The translations under genes were made by a program, and so were the position numbers. The notes under the pieces were generated by a model. That model ran no database searches and was not told where the DNA came from. It saw nothing but the letters and a program-made list of their open reading frames with translations. A DNA stretch of 64,000 nt from contig JAERTJ010000170.1 in NCBI GenBank assembly GCA_016844945.1, positions 1-64,000 of the forward strand, in the 5' to 3' direction. The stretch comes from Fidelibacterota bacterium (GTDB taxonomy: Bacteria; Fidelibacterota; UBA8477; JABMPR01). This document shows positions 55,170 through 64,000 of the stretch, one piece after another (positions within the stretch are counted from its first letter, which is position 1; each line of letters starts with the position of its first letter).

Positions 55170-56402
55170 TCAGTGTATCTGCTTACCCTCAACCACCACA
55201 TGGTTTGCATGATTAACACCATAAAAATAAGCCAACTGGCGATAGTTCTCTGCACGCCAAAGTACAGCATCTGCTTGAAACCCACTGTAGATGGCACCGC
55301 GTTGAGAAGCTAATCCAAGCGATTTCGCTGCTCCCACTGTAGCAGCTTGTAAGGCCTCCAGAGGGGTCATCTGAAGATAGATAACTGCCAGAGTCATCAT
55401 GAAGGGCATGGATAGATTCATATTACTGCCAGGATTGAAATCAGTTGCCAGCGCAACCGTTGCTCCTGAGTCAATGAGCTTTCTGGCTGGCGCCCAGGTA
55501 TTTGTCCCCAGGAAGAAAGTTGTACCCGGTAAGAGGGTAGCCACTGTATCAGATTCTGCTAGGGCAGAAATCCCCTCATCGCTGATTGCCATTAGATGAT
55601 CTGCAGAGAGCGCTCCCATTTTTGCTGCTAGCTCTGCTCCCCCATTCGATACAAATTCATCAGCATGAAAACGAATCCCCAGACCATTCTTGCGAGCCGC
55701 AGATAAAATTTCTTCTGTTTCCGAGGGGGTGTACACTCCTTCTTCACAAAACACATCACAAAATTGCGCCAGTTTTGCTTCTACAACTGCTGGAATCATC
55801 TCATTTACGATGATGCTTATATAAGCTTCTCTATTGTCACGATACTCATCTGGAATTTCATGAGCTCCCAATAAAGTAGAGAGCGTTTGAATCGGTGAAG
55901 TTTGAGAAGCAGTCTGAATGGCTCGTAATGATTTCAATTCTGATTCAGTAGACAGACCATACCCGCTCTTACACTCTACCGTGGTTGTTCCGTGTGCCAG
56001 CATCATGGTGAATCGTTCAACGACCAAATCCTTGAGTTTCTGCTCTGGGAGTTCTCGCAATTTGCGCACTGAGTTTCGAATTCCACCACCTGTGGCAGCA
56101 ATATCCTGATAGGATTTTCCTTGAGACCGCATTTCAAATTCAAGCTCGCGTGTTGCAGCAAATGCCGGGTGCGTATGCGGATCAATCAAACCTGGTGTGA
56201 GAAGCATACCCCTGGCATCCAGAAAACCTGAATCTTTATAGGATCCAGGTTGATATTCAGAGAACACACCTGCTTCAATGAGCCAGGTACCACCTTCACC
56301 AATCTCCATTTGTCGAGATTCGGGATTCCAGGAGACCCATTGGCCTATATTGGTAATCCCCTTGATGGGGTTTGTTTGTGCGCTTGCCACTGTACTACCC
56401 AT
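55170..56402 (-). CDS. hutI: Imidazolonepropionase
   Basis: A 410-residue amidohydrolase that opens the imidazolone ring in histidine breakdown. Metal ligands are H76 and H78 in [10 protein letters not shown], later FHADEF and the Asp in [18 protein letters not shown] and [10 protein letters not shown] are family-specific. The ATG overlaps the hutU stop by 8 bp, so the two are coupled. hutH, hutF and hutG are not in the window. Confidence 0.95.
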   Translation of the reverse strand: MGSTVASAQTNPIKGITNIGQWVSWNPESRQMEIGEGGTWLIEAGVFSEYQPGSYKDSGFLDARGMLLTPGLIDPHTHPAFAATRELEFEMRSQGKSYQDIAATGGGIRNSVRKLRELPEQKLKDLVVERFTMMLAHGTTTVECKSGYGLSTESELKSLRAIQTASQTSPIQTLSTLLGAHEIPDEYRDNREAYISIIVNEMIPAVVEAKLAQFCDVFCEEGVYTPSETEEILSAARKNGLGIRFHADEFVSNGGAELAAKMGALSADHLMAISDEGISALAESDTVATLLPGTTFFLGTNTWAPARKLIDSGATVALATDFNPGSNMNLSMPFMMTLAVIYLQMTPLEALQAATVGAAKSLGLASQRGAIYSGFQADAVLWRAENYRQLAYFYGVNHANHVVVEGKQIH

Positions 56403-58047
56403 TTATCATGGGAAGCTTGACGCCACGTTCGTTGGCAACATCAATGGCACGATCATATCCAGCATCAGCATGTCGGGCAACCCCCATTCCAGGATCTGTA
56501 GTCAACACTCGCTGAAGTCTTTCGTCCATTTCTTTGGACCCATCAACCAGAATGACCATCCCTGCATGAATGGCATAACCCATTCCAACCCCACCTCCGT
56601 GATGCACGGACACCCAACTGGCACCGCCAACTGCATTTACTAGAGCATTTAAAATTGGCCAGTCGGCAACTGCATCTGAGCCATCCAACATGGCTTCGGT
56701 TTCACGATTGGGTGAGGCAACTGATCCTGAATCGAGGTGATCACGACCAATGACCAGGGGTGCTGATATTTCCCCATTTCGGACCAGCTCATTCATCGCC
56801 AACCCCAGTTTTGCTCGTTCACCGTATCCCAACCAACAGATTCGGCTGGGGAGTCCTTGAAATTCTATCTGCTCCTGAGCCATATCAATCCAGCGGATGA
56901 GTGCTTCATCCTCAGGAAACATTTCCTTAACGAGTTGATCCGTGCGATGAATGTCCTTGGGATCTCCTGAAAGTGCAACCCACCGGAAGGGTCCTTTGCC
57001 TTCGCAAAAGAGTGGACGGATATAGGCCGGAACGAATCCAGGAAAGTCAAATGCGTTTTTTACACCGGCTTTCTCAGCCTGGGCACGAATGTTATTACCG
57101 TAATCGAACACGATTGACCCTGCCTTTTTAAAGGCAAGCATGGCTTCTACGTGCCGAGCCATGGATATATAGCTCATCTCAATGTATTTATCTGGATCAG
57201 ATTCCCGCAAGGTATTGGCTTCTGAGAAACTGATACCATGGGGGTAATAGCCTCTTAACTCGTCATGTGCAGATGTTTGGTCTGTCACAATATCAGGAAT
57301 GAAGCCCCTTGATATTAATTCTGGTAGCACATCAGCTGCATTAGCCTCTAACCCGACACTAAGTGCTTCGCCATTAGTTTTGGCTGAGTTTATCCAGTGT
57401 AGTGCTTCAGCCAGGTCAGTGGTCGACTTATCGAGGTATCTTGTTTCAAGACGTCGGGTAATCCGATGGGGATCAATTTCAATGACCAATGCGATACCGT
57501 TGTTCATCGTCACAGCCAGAGGTTGGGCTCCACCCATGCCTCCTAAACCAGCGGTGACCACGACTTTGCCTCTAAGATCGCTGTCATAATTCTGTTTTGC
57601 CAGTGATGCCAAGGTTTCATAAGTGCCCTGGAGGATTCCCTGTGAACCGATGTAAATCCAGCTACCAGCGGTCATTTGACCGTACATCATGAGACCTTTT
57701 TTATCCAATTCATTAAAATGGTCCCATGTCGCCCAGTTTGGTACTAACATCGAATTACTAATTAATACACGAGGCGCCTGCGTATGGGTTTTGAATACGG
57801 CAACTGGTTTGCCTGACTGAATCATGAGTGTTTCATCATTTTCCAGCCTCTCGAGACTTTTTAGAATAGCATCAAAGGATTCCCAATTACGAGCTGCTTT
57901 TCCATAGCCACCATATACGATCAACTCATCAGGATTCTCAGCAACATCAGGATGCAAATTGTGTTGTATCATGCGGTAGGCTGCTTCTTGGTGCCAACCC
58001 TTGCAATGCAATTTATTCCCTATCGGCGGTGTGATTGTACGCCCCAT
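56395..58047 (-). CDS. hutU: Urocanate hydratase
   Basis: A 550-residue NAD-dependent enzyme that turns urocanate into imidazolonepropionate. It shows [14 protein letters not shown] at the start, the NAD-binding [16 protein letters not shown], the [22 protein letters not shown] region with the conserved Cys, and [17 protein letters not shown]. Full length for the family. It is 8 bp after the GHL10-type gene and overlaps hutI. Confidence 0.97.
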   Translation of the reverse strand: MGRTITPPIGNKLHCKGWHQEAAYRMIQHNLHPDVAENPDELIVYGGYGKAARNWESFDAILKSLERLENDETLMIQSGKPVAVFKTHTQAPRVLISNSMLVPNWATWDHFNELDKKGLMMYGQMTAGSWIYIGSQGILQGTYETLASLAKQNYDSDLRGKVVVTAGLGGMGGAQPLAVTMNNGIALVIEIDPHRITRRLETRYLDKSTTDLAEALHWINSAKTNGEALSVGLEANAADVLPELISRGFIPDIVTDQTSAHDELRGYYPHGISFSEANTLRESDPDKYIEMSYISMARHVEAMLAFKKAGSIVFDYGNNIRAQAEKAGVKNAFDFPGFVPAYIRPLFCEGKGPFRWVALSGDPKDIHRTDQLVKEMFPEDEALIRWIDMAQEQIEFQGLPSRICWLGYGERAKLGLAMNELVRNGEISAPLVIGRDHLDSGSVASPNRETEAMLDGSDAVADWPILNALVNAVGGASWVSVHHGGGVGMGYAIHAGMVILVDGSKEMDERLQRVLTTDPGMGVARHADAGYDRAIDVANERGVKLPMING

Positions 58048-58055
58048 ACTGCCTC

Positions 58056-59213
58056 CTATTTTTTAAAATTGCGATGAATCTGATCGAAGTATCGAGGATC
58101 CTTTTCATATGTATCGTAGGAAAAGATAATAAGATTTTTAAATCCTGCATCCCTTGAATGTGTAATTTTTGCTGCGGAAGTGGAACTGTTTTGGTTGTAA
58201 GTGGCGATACCCATGAAAATCTGATCCGAGTTAATGTTCTCATTTTTCATCATGGTCATGCTGTGAATAAAATCGTGGTCTGCTTTGGCGTAGTTCATTG
58301 GAATTACGAAATCCATACTGCCACTCCTGAGCCATGTCGGCCAGTCCTGAAAAAAGCGTGTGCGTGCAATCTCAGGATTAGGTTTTACAGCAGCAGAGAA
58401 TTTTATTGCCGGTCGGATGGAGTGAATACTCCTACTAATTTGTGAGATAAACTGGCTCAATTCATCACGGCGAAAGCTGTTCCAATACAGCCAGTATTTT
58501 TCTTTATCCTCAGGATTCAGTCGATACCAATAGGAGCCTTTGCCATTGCCCAGAGTGATGGGATCGACATTGTATTTCATAAGAAATTTTTTGCGACCAG
58601 AGCGGTTGTATCCATAATCTCTGTCCTGATATCGTACATAATCGAGATGAATTCCATCTAGATTATAATTTTCCACAAGTTCATTAATCACAGTGAGTAA
58701 GTGATTGTTAGCATCATCATTCAGAGGGGATAAATAGACACCTTCACGGCCATTCCGTCCGTTTTGACTGATAAATGAAAGATCATCCTTCCCCCTGCCA
58801 TTTACTTCTACCCATTCCGGGTGAAGGTTTACAATATGATTTGGATTGGATGGCAATTTTCTAGCTGACCAGGATAAATACATATTTACCCAGGCATGAA
58901 TTTTAATTCCCCTGGCATGAGCTAAGGGGATGATGTCTCGGAGGGGATCATAATCCCCAGAAGGGAGCAAATGTGAGCGAGGAACAATCCGACTATTATA
59001 ATAGGCATCACCTCTTCCCCGCACCTGTACAAACAGATCGGTATAACCATTCTCAGATGCAAATTTTACAAGTTTGCGAACTTTATGTGCTGAGGTGATG
59101 GAGTGCCGGACGACCCATATGCCCTGGACGGGTTCTGCAGTGAGGGCACTCGGTAGAAAAAGTAACATGAAAAAGGCAGGGAAAAACCCTGCCTTTAAAT
59201 ATCTCAATATCAT
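58056..59213 (-). CDS. GHL10/FenI-type glycoside hydrolase-like secreted protein
   Basis: A 385-residue exported protein of the GH10-like DUF187 group: [50 protein letters not shown], and [18 protein letters not shown] with the candidate catalytic acid. It folds as a TIM barrel thought to act on polysaccharides; the substrate is unknown. The signal peptide covers residues 1-26. Its codons 6-15 contain a perfect hairpin that looks like the rplQ terminator. It is placed in front of hutU with an 8-bp gap. Confidence 0.88.
   Translation of the reverse strand: MILRYLKAGFFPAFFMLLFLPSALTAEPVQGIWVVRHSITSAHKVRKLVKFASENGYTDLFVQVRGRGDAYYNSRIVPRSHLLPSGDYDPLRDIIPLAHARGIKIHAWVNMYLSWSARKLPSNPNHIVNLHPEWVEVNGRGKDDLSFISQNGRNGREGVYLSPLNDDANNHLLTVINELVENYNLDGIHLDYVRYQDRDYGYNRSGRKKFLMKYNVDPITLGNGKGSYWYRLNPEDKEKYWLYWNSFRRDELSQFISQISRSIHSIRPAIKFSAAVKPNPEIARTRFFQDWPTWLRSGSMDFVIPMNYAKADHDFIHSMTMMKNENINSDQIFMGIATYNQNSSTSAAKITHSRDAGFKNLIIFSYDTYEKDPRYFDQIHRNFKK
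59170..59196 (-). terminator. Terminator-like hairpin inside the signal-peptide codons after rplQ
   Basis: A perfect 10-bp stem AAAGGCAGGG/CCCTGCCTTT with a 5-nt loop, followed on the minus strand by TTTTTC. It lies 44 bp beyond the rplQ stop but within the first codons of the GHL10-type gene. Confidence 0.6.
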
Positions 59214-59239
59214 CGAATTCTCAATGGAGAGTCAAATGA

Positions 59240-59824
59240 TCAGGATGTTTTTGATTCAGTTTCTGAATCTTCAGCTTCCTCAGCAGGTGCTGGAGATTCT
59301 TCGACCTCTTCAGTTGCAACTTCGGCTACTTCTTCAACAACCACTGCAGGTGTCTCATCAGCAACTTCAACTGCATCTTCGACAGCTTCAGCTTTGACTT
59401 CTTTCGTCACAACTGGAGCTTCTTTAGCTTTTGCCTTGGTTTTGGTTTTCTCCACTTCACCTGAAGGGTCAAAATCCACCAACGCTAGAATAGATACATG
59501 TGCTGCATCATTTTTACGCTGACCAAGTTTAATTATCCGGGTATAGCCACCATTTCTATCAGCGTACTGTGGTGCAATTTCATCAAAAAGAATTTTAACA
59601 ATATCTTTATGAGGGATAACCTTCAGTACAAGTCTGCGAGAGTGGAGATCACCGCGTTTAGCCTTTGTGATCAGGGCTTCAGCGAAACGCCTGGTTTCGA
59701 GAGCTTTTGGGTGAGTGGTCCGAATCTGTTTATGCAGGAACAGATTAGCCGCCATGTTAGCCAACATGGCTTTGCGGTGGCTGGCTGTCCGGTCTAGTTT
59801 TCTACCATCTTTTCTATGTCGCAT
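59240..59824 (-). CDS. rplQ: 50S ribosomal protein L17 with acidic C-terminal extension
   Basis: The first 120 residues are canonical L17 (MRHRKDGRKLDRTASHRKAM; GGYTRIIKLGQRKNDAAHVS). About 70 extra residues follow, first basic (KTKAKAKE) and then almost only Val, Ala, Glu, Thr and Pro. Such tails are known in some Bacteroidota and related phyla; their role is unknown. It is the last gene of the alpha operon, 13 bp after rpoA. Confidence 0.95.
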   Translation of the reverse strand: MRHRKDGRKLDRTASHRKAMLANMAANLFLHKQIRTTHPKALETRRFAEALITKAKRGDLHSRRLVLKVIPHKDIVKILFDEIAPQYADRNGGYTRIIKLGQRKNDAAHVSILALVDFDPSGEVEKTKTKAKAKEAPVVTKEVKAEAVEDAVEVADETPAVVVEEVAEVATEEVEESPAPAEEAEDSETESKTS

Positions 59825-59837
59825 TTATAAAACCAGC

Positions 59838-60809
59838 CTATTCTTCTGACATGTATTTATCAATGTCCATTCCAAAATGCAAACCGAGCTCTGAGAGTTT
59901 CTCGTTGAGTTCGGTAAGAGACTTCCGACCAAAATTCTTATAGCGGAGCATCTCTTGTTCTTCCTTGCTGACAAGATCAGAAATATTTTTGATCTCAGCA
60001 GCCTGGAGACAGTTATAAGAGCGAACAGATAATTCGAGTTCATCAATACTACGTTTAAGCTCATTGCGGATACGCAGAACTTCTTCATCAATTTCAGATT
60101 CAGGCTCAGTAATAAGCTTGATGTCTTCTGTAACGAAGATGCGTACGTGGTCAATCAGCATCTTGGCAGCATAATTAGCAGCTTCCTGAGGAGCTAAACT
60201 ACCATCAGTCTCGATCATCAGTTCCAACATTTCTAAATCTTCATCCTCGGCACCCTGAAGTTGAATCACTTCGTACGTCGCACGAACGACTGGGGAAAAG
60301 ATGCTATCAATAAAAATGGTACCAATGGGATAGTCTGGTAGTTTATTTTGATCCGCAGGAACATATCCACGGCCTCTTTGAATCCTTATTTCAAGATTCA
60401 ATTCCGCTTCATCATTGAGGGTTGCGATATGATGGTCTGGATTCAGTATTTCAAACTGATCTTCACCATTTTTGATATCGCCAGCAGTGAACATGTGAGG
60501 TCCCTTCAGGGTAAGCTGTACTTTATCAGGATTTGAATCCAACAGCTTAAAACGAACACCCTTGAGGTTCAGGATGATGTCCGTAACATCTTCCTTTACG
60601 CCTTTGATCGTAGCGAACTCATGGAGCACATTGTCCATACGGACACTTGTGATTGCTGCTCCTGGCATTGAGGAGAGCAGAACTCTTCTCAAACCATTTC
60701 CTATTGTGACGCCATATCCTCGTTCCAGTGGACCGACGATAAAACTCTGCTTATTGTCACTGCCGCCATCCTGGATCTTAAACGATGTGGGTATGTGAAA
60801 GTTAGGCAT
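59838..60809 (-). CDS. rpoA: DNA-directed RNA polymerase subunit alpha
   Basis: A 323-residue alpha subunit. The N-terminal assembly domain includes GPLERGYGVTIGNGLRRVLLSSMPGAAI, and the C-terminal domain has ELELSVRSYNCLQAAEIKNISDLV and FGRKSLTELNEKL, which contacts UP elements and activators. Classical position between rpsD and rplQ. Confidence 0.98.
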   Translation of the reverse strand: MPNFHIPTSFKIQDGGSDNKQSFIVGPLERGYGVTIGNGLRRVLLSSMPGAAITSVRMDNVLHEFATIKGVKEDVTDIILNLKGVRFKLLDSNPDKVQLTLKGPHMFTAGDIKNGEDQFEILNPDHHIATLNDEAELNLEIRIQRGRGYVPADQNKLPDYPIGTIFIDSIFSPVVRATYEVIQLQGAEDEDLEMLELMIETDGSLAPQEAANYAAKMLIDHVRIFVTEDIKLITEPESEIDEEVLRIRNELKRSIDELELSVRSYNCLQAAEIKNISDLVSKEEQEMLRYKNFGRKSLTELNEKLSELGLHFGMDIDKYMSEE

Positions 60810-60828
60810 ATTATCCTTTCTTCACTAA

Positions 60829-61440
60829 TTACTTAGAGTACAACTCAACAACGAGCTGTTCATTGTATTCATCATGGATCTGATCGCGAGCCGGAGCTTC
60901 AACATAGATCCCTTCCATATTCGCTTTGTCCAGTCGTAACCAGGGATGACTTCCCTCGCCTTGAACGCGACGCATTGAATCATGGATGATATCCAGTTTT
61001 TTACTCTTCTCACGGACCTGAATTACATCACCAGCTCTCATCTGATAACTGGGGATATTGACTCTTCGGTTGTTGACGAGAAAGTGTCCGTGATTTACAA
61101 GCTGACGAGCCTGACGACGGGTTCTTGCAAAGCCAAGACGATACACAGTATTGTCCAAACGGCTTTCAAGCATCACAACTAAGTTATGACCCGTAATACC
61201 TTGCTTCAGGTTTGATTTCTTGAAGTAGTTTCTGAATTGTTTTTCAAGAACACCGTAGAGGTATTTCATTTTCTGTTTTTCTTTTAGCTGCAAACCATAT
61301 TCAGAGGGTCTGCGGCGATACGTGGGACCATGTTGGCCCGGGGGGTAATTCTTTGTCGGTGCTGCGAATTTCGGAGACTCGAAAGCCTGAAATCCTAGGC
61401 GGCGACAAATCTTACCGCGTGGTCCATTAAAAAGTGCCAT
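60829..61440 (-). CDS. rpsD: 30S ribosomal protein S4
   Basis: 203 residues with the S4 domain at MLESRLDNTVYRLGFARTRRQARQLVNHGHF. The N-terminus lacks the four-cysteine zinc motif: it reads GPRGKICRRLGFQAFESPKF, so this is the zinc-free type. In many bacteria S4 also represses the alpha operon; no leader target can be judged here. Confidence 0.97.
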   Translation of the reverse strand: MALFNGPRGKICRRLGFQAFESPKFAAPTKNYPPGQHGPTYRRRPSEYGLQLKEKQKMKYLYGVLEKQFRNYFKKSNLKQGITGHNLVVMLESRLDNTVYRLGFARTRRQARQLVNHGHFLVNNRRVNIPSYQMRAGDVIQVREKSKKLDIIHDSMRRVQGEGSHPWLRLDKANMEGIYVEAPARDQIHDEYNEQLVVELYSK

Positions 61441-61453
61441 AGTCTATAATTCC

Positions 61454-61846
61454 TTAAACGCGACGTTTCTTTGAAGGACGACACCCATTATGTGGAATAG
61501 GTGTGATATCCTTGATTGCAGTAATTTCGAGACCCAAAGCAGCTATTGAGCGAATAGCGGACTCACGACCACCACCTGGACCTTTAACACGGATTTCAGC
61601 TCGCTGTAATCCTGCATCCATTGCCTCTTTAGCAACCTTTTCTGCAGCCAGAGAGGCAGCAAAGGGTGTATTTTTACGAGAGCCTTTAAAACCGGCAACG
61701 CCGGCACTGGCCCATGCAATCACATTACCGTTGCGGTCAGTAATACTGATTATTGTATTATTAAAGCTGGCCTTGACATGCACGATGCCTTCCGGCTCAA
61801 CTTTAACTTTTCTCTTTTTTCTGGATTTAGCTTGAGCTTTAGCCAC
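61454..61846 (-). CDS. rpsK: 30S ribosomal protein S11
   Basis: 130 residues with [21 protein letters not shown] and the C-terminal [18 protein letters not shown] typical of S11. It forms the platform of the small subunit with S18 and S6. Located between rpsM and rpsD. Confidence 0.98.
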   Translation of the reverse strand: MAKAQAKSRKKRKVKVEPEGIVHVKASFNNTIISITDRNGNVIAWASAGVAGFKGSRKNTPFAASLAAEKVAKEAMDAGLQRAEIRVKGPGGGRESAIRSIAALGLEITAIKDITPIPHNGCRPSKKRRV

Positions 61847-61856
61847 TTACTATCTC

Positions 61857-62228
61857 CTAGCCCTTTTTCTTGATTCCGACATTACGTTTGCGGCCTTTAC
61901 GGGTACGGGCATTGTTCTTTGTATTCTGTCCCCGTACTGGTAATCCACGACGATGTCTTAATCCACGATAACATCCAATATCCATAAGGCGTTTAATGTT
62001 CATCTGAGTTTCATTTCTCAGTGCACCTTCGACCCGGTAATCCTTGGTTATGACCTCGCGAATATCGCGAACTTGATTTTCATCAAGGTCTTGTACTCTG
62101 ATTTCTGGATCTACACCCGCCTTCTCACAAATCTGACTGGCAAAATGATCGCCGATACCAAAAATGTATGTCAGGCCATATTGAAGCTTCTTGTTTCTGG
62201 GTAAGTCAACACCTGCTATACGTGCCAA
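61857..62228 (-). CDS. rpsM: 30S ribosomal protein S13
   Basis: 123 residues starting [25 protein letters not shown], with the helix-hairpin-helix region and the C-terminal [25 protein letters not shown] basic tail. It contacts tRNA and the large subunit. Confidence 0.98.
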   Translation of the reverse strand: MARIAGVDLPRNKKLQYGLTYIFGIGDHFASQICEKAGVDPEIRVQDLDENQVRDIREVITKDYRVEGALRNETQMNIKRLMDIGCYRGLRHRRGLPVRGQNTKNNARTRKGRKRNVGIKKKG

Positions 62229-62239
62229 GTGAGTACTCC

Positions 62240-62353
62240 TTAACCTTGTCTTTGCTTATGTTTAGGATTTTCGCAAATAACTAACACCTTGCCCTTGCGG
62301 CGGACCACTTTGCACTTATCACAAATTGGTTTAACTGATGCTCTAACTTTCAT
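62240..62353 (-). CDS. rpmJ: 50S ribosomal protein L36
   Basis: A 37-residue protein: [19 protein letters not shown], then a basic stretch and [11 protein letters not shown] at the end. The C-x2-C, C and H residues (C11, C14, C27, H32) make it the zinc-binding form. It lies in its usual place between infA and rpsM. Confidence 0.97.
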   Translation of the reverse strand: MKVRASVKPICDKCKVVRRKGKVLVICENPKHKQRQG

Positions 62354-62372
62354 TAATCTACGTCCTATTTAG

Positions 62373-62591
62373 TTATTTGTAGCGGTAAGTGATCCGACCG
62401 CGAGATAAATCATAAGGTGATAATTCCACCGTAACTTTATCTCCTGGTAGTATTTTGATATAATGCATTCGCATTTTACCAGATATGTGAGCGAGGACCT
62501 CATGGCCATTCTCGAGCTTCACGCGAAATGAGGCATTCGGAAGATTCTCCAAAATATTGCCATCCGCCACGATCATTTTCTCTTTTGCCAT
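62373..62591 (-). CDS. infA: Translation initiation factor IF-1
   Basis: A 72-residue S1/OB-fold protein: [39 protein letters not shown] and [16 protein letters not shown]. It closes the ribosomal A site during initiation. It follows map by 12 bp, as in many spc operons. Confidence 0.98.
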   Translation of the reverse strand: MAKEKMIVADGNILENLPNASFRVKLENGHEVLAHISGKMRMHYIKILPGDKVTVELSPYDLSRGRITYRYK

Positions 62592-62603
62592 ATTCCCCTT
62601 ACC

Positions 62604-63368
62604 CTAATCAAATACCGTTTCTTCAGCTGTACTAAGCACAACTGGACCATCTGCAGTAATTGCAATGGTATGTTCAAAGTGAGCAGAGTTCTTCCCATCT
62701 CGGGTATTAATTGCCCACCCGTCCTTGCCGGTTAATATCTCTTTTACACCAGCATTAATCATTGGTTCGATCGCCAAACACATACCTTCCTTCAATTCCA
62801 CACCTGTTCCTGCAATTCCATAGTTTGGAACCTGGGGATCTTCGTGCAATTTCTGTCCAATACCGTGACCAACCAACTCTCGAACAACGCCATAACCGTG
62901 TGATTCACAGAATGACTGTATAGCGTGTCCAATGTCATTGAGATGGTTTCCCGGAATACACTGTCCAATGCCGCGGTACAGTGAGTCCCTCGTTACGTCG
63001 AGGAGTTTTTGAGTTTCCTCCGAAATCGTACCGACTGCAAAAGTCTTGGCATGATCTCCGTAATATCCATCTACAATGGCACCACAATCTACTCCAATAA
63101 TATCACCTTCGTTGAGCACTGTGTTATCTGGAATGCCGTGCACAACCATATCATTAGGTGATAAACAAAGGGTTGCAGGAAAGTCATACAGGCCTTTAAA
63201 ACCTGGTATGGCTCCCTGACTCAAAATGTAATCCTCAGCAATTGTATCCAATTCCTTCAATGTCACCCCGGGTTGAACATTTTCTTCAACCAGTAAAAGG
63301 GTTTCATGCACGATCTTCGCAGCACGTCGGATCGTACGGATTTCATCCTTTGATTTGTACTGAATCAT
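62604..63368 (-). CDS. map: Methionine aminopeptidase, type I
   Basis: 254 residues. Metal ligands are visible in GVDCGAIVDGYYGDHAKTF (two Asp), GHGIGQKLHEDP (His), AIEPMI (Glu) and FEHTIAIT (Glu). It removes the initiator methionine. It sits between secY and infA; adk, which often lies between secY and map, is missing here. Confidence 0.97.
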   Translation of the reverse strand: MIQYKSKDEIRTIRRAAKIVHETLLLVEENVQPGVTLKELDTIAEDYILSQGAIPGFKGLYDFPATLCLSPNDMVVHGIPDNTVLNEGDIIGVDCGAIVDGYYGDHAKTFAVGTISEETQKLLDVTRDSLYRGIGQCIPGNHLNDIGHAIQSFCESHGYGVVRELVGHGIGQKLHEDPQVPNYGIAGTGVELKEGMCLAIEPMINAGVKEILTGKDGWAINTRDGKNSAHFEHTIAITADGPVVLSTAEETVFD

Positions 63369-63394
63369 ATCAAAAAACGCAACTTAGGGTCAAA

Positions 63395-64000
63395 TTACAT
63401 CCGTCGTCGGCCACGAATCTTACCAGACTTCATGAACCCGTCATAATGACGCATCAACAGATGTGATTCAACTTGTTGCAATGTATCTAAAGCAACACCA
63501 ACCATAATGAGAAGGCTGGTTCCTCCAAAAAAGCTGGCAACATCATAATCAACATCTAAAAAGGTGACAATGATGGAGGGAAATACAGCGATAAGAGCCA
63601 GTGCTATTGCACCTGGCAGGGTAACTCTCGTTAATATATTATCGATATATTCAGCAGTTCTTTTCCCCGGTCTGATACCGGGAATAAAACCACCCTGCTT
63701 TTTCATGTTGTCTGCAACTTCAACTGGGTTGAAGGCAATTGCAGTATAGAAATATGTAAAGAAAACAATAAATAGTCCAAAGATTGTAAGATAAACTGGA
63801 TGGTTATAATCAAATAACCTGAGCATTGTACCTACCCATGGACTTTCTGAAAAATAGGTCCCAACCATACCTGGCAGCATAAGAATTGCCTGGGCAAAAA
63901 TGATGGGCATAACACCAGCAGTGTTGATCCTTAGAGGGATATGAGTGGATTGACCCCCATAAACTTTTCTTCCAACAACACGCTTGGCATACTGTACCGG
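63395..64000 (-). CDS. secY: Preprotein translocase SecY, C-terminal part (cut by window edge)
   Basis: The frame stays open from 63395 to the last base of the window. The first 30 codons visible read VQYAKRVVGRKVYGGQSTHI and lead into PLRINTAGVMPIIFA, a very conserved cytoplasmic-loop/TM7 region, followed by further helices and YNHPVYLTIFG. The C-terminus ends HYDGFMKSGKIRGRRRM. It encodes the core of the Sec channel; its 5' half lies outside the window. Confidence 0.97.
   Translation of the reverse strand, partial: PVQYAKRVVGRKVYGGQSTHIPLRINTAGVMPIIFAQAILMLPGMVGTYFSESPWVGTMLRLFDYNHPVYLTIFGLFIVFFTYFYTAIAFNPVEVADNMKKQGGFIPGIRPGKRTAEYIDNILTRVTLPGAIALALIAVFPSIIVTFLDVDYDVASFFGGTSLLIMVGVALDTLQQVESHLLMRHYDGFMKSGKIRGRRRM

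Overview
The window looks like chromosomal DNA from a diderm (LPS-bearing) bacterium, most likely of the Fibrobacterota-Chlorobiota-Bacteroidota (FCB) side of the tree, such as Marinimicrobia or Calditrichota. The reasons are a complete lipid A cluster with a fused LpxC-FabZ, BamA and Skp; many secreted lipoproteins, including an amidase with a golvesin-like domain; and a Sui1-type initiation factor. The lineage is inferred from gene content only; no rRNA or tRNA gene is present. Genes are densely packed on both strands. I see no insertion sequence, phage, integrase, CRISPR array or recognisable transcription factor.

Layout: 0-7 kb holds a lipoprotein of unknown function built from nested repeats, a large amidase-type lipoprotein, a GNAT acetyltransferase and a CBM9-like lipoprotein. 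7-15 kb holds a cysteine desulfurase, a Spy-like protein, a membrane metallophosphoesterase, a glutamate/dicarboxylate symporter, a candidate 6S-like RNA, an S9 peptidase and a GT39-type glycosyltransferase. 15-21 kb holds a Sui1 factor with a small membrane protein, a cyclic-2,3-diphosphoglycerate-synthetase-like P-loop protein, DusB, and an MttB-family methyltransferase paired with a C_GCAxxG_C_C protein. 21-31 kb holds L28, a GMC oxidoreductase-ABC exporter-LolA-like operon, carbamate kinase, SucCD, Ndk, a SPOR lipoprotein and a Cys/Gly-motif membrane protein. 31-35 kb holds an NfeD-FloA operon, a DUF3108 protein and GtrA.

From 50.5 down to 35.7 kb a nearly gap-free minus-strand run encodes Fe-S assembly (Mrp, SufT-like), undecaprenyl-PP synthase, BamA, Skp, LpxD, LpxC-FabZ, LpxA, an unknown secreted protein, Dxr, RseP, an LpxL-like acyltransferase, a Sua5 protein and an MsbA-like exporter. 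Together these cover isoprenoid carrier, lipid A and outer-membrane protein biogenesis. At 51-54 kb a DhaL/FakA-DegV/FakB fusion sits next to PlsY, which suggests fatty-acid activation for phospholipid synthesis. At 54-59 kb are a TPR lipoprotein, a small secreted protein, HutI, HutU and a GHL10-type hydrolase. The right end (59.2-64 kb) is the classical spc/alpha ribosomal operon tail: secY (cut by the window edge), map, infA, rpmJ, rpsM, rpsK, rpsD, rpoA, rplQ.

The items I consider most worth a second look are the 6S-like RNA at 11.6-11.8 kb, the nested repeat lipoprotein, the FakA-FakB fusion, the MttB/C_GCAxxG pair, a terminator-like hairpin inside signal-peptide codons after rplQ, and the perfect inverted repeats at 16.1 and 25.6 kb. 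I found no clear new multi-gene defence or mobile system.
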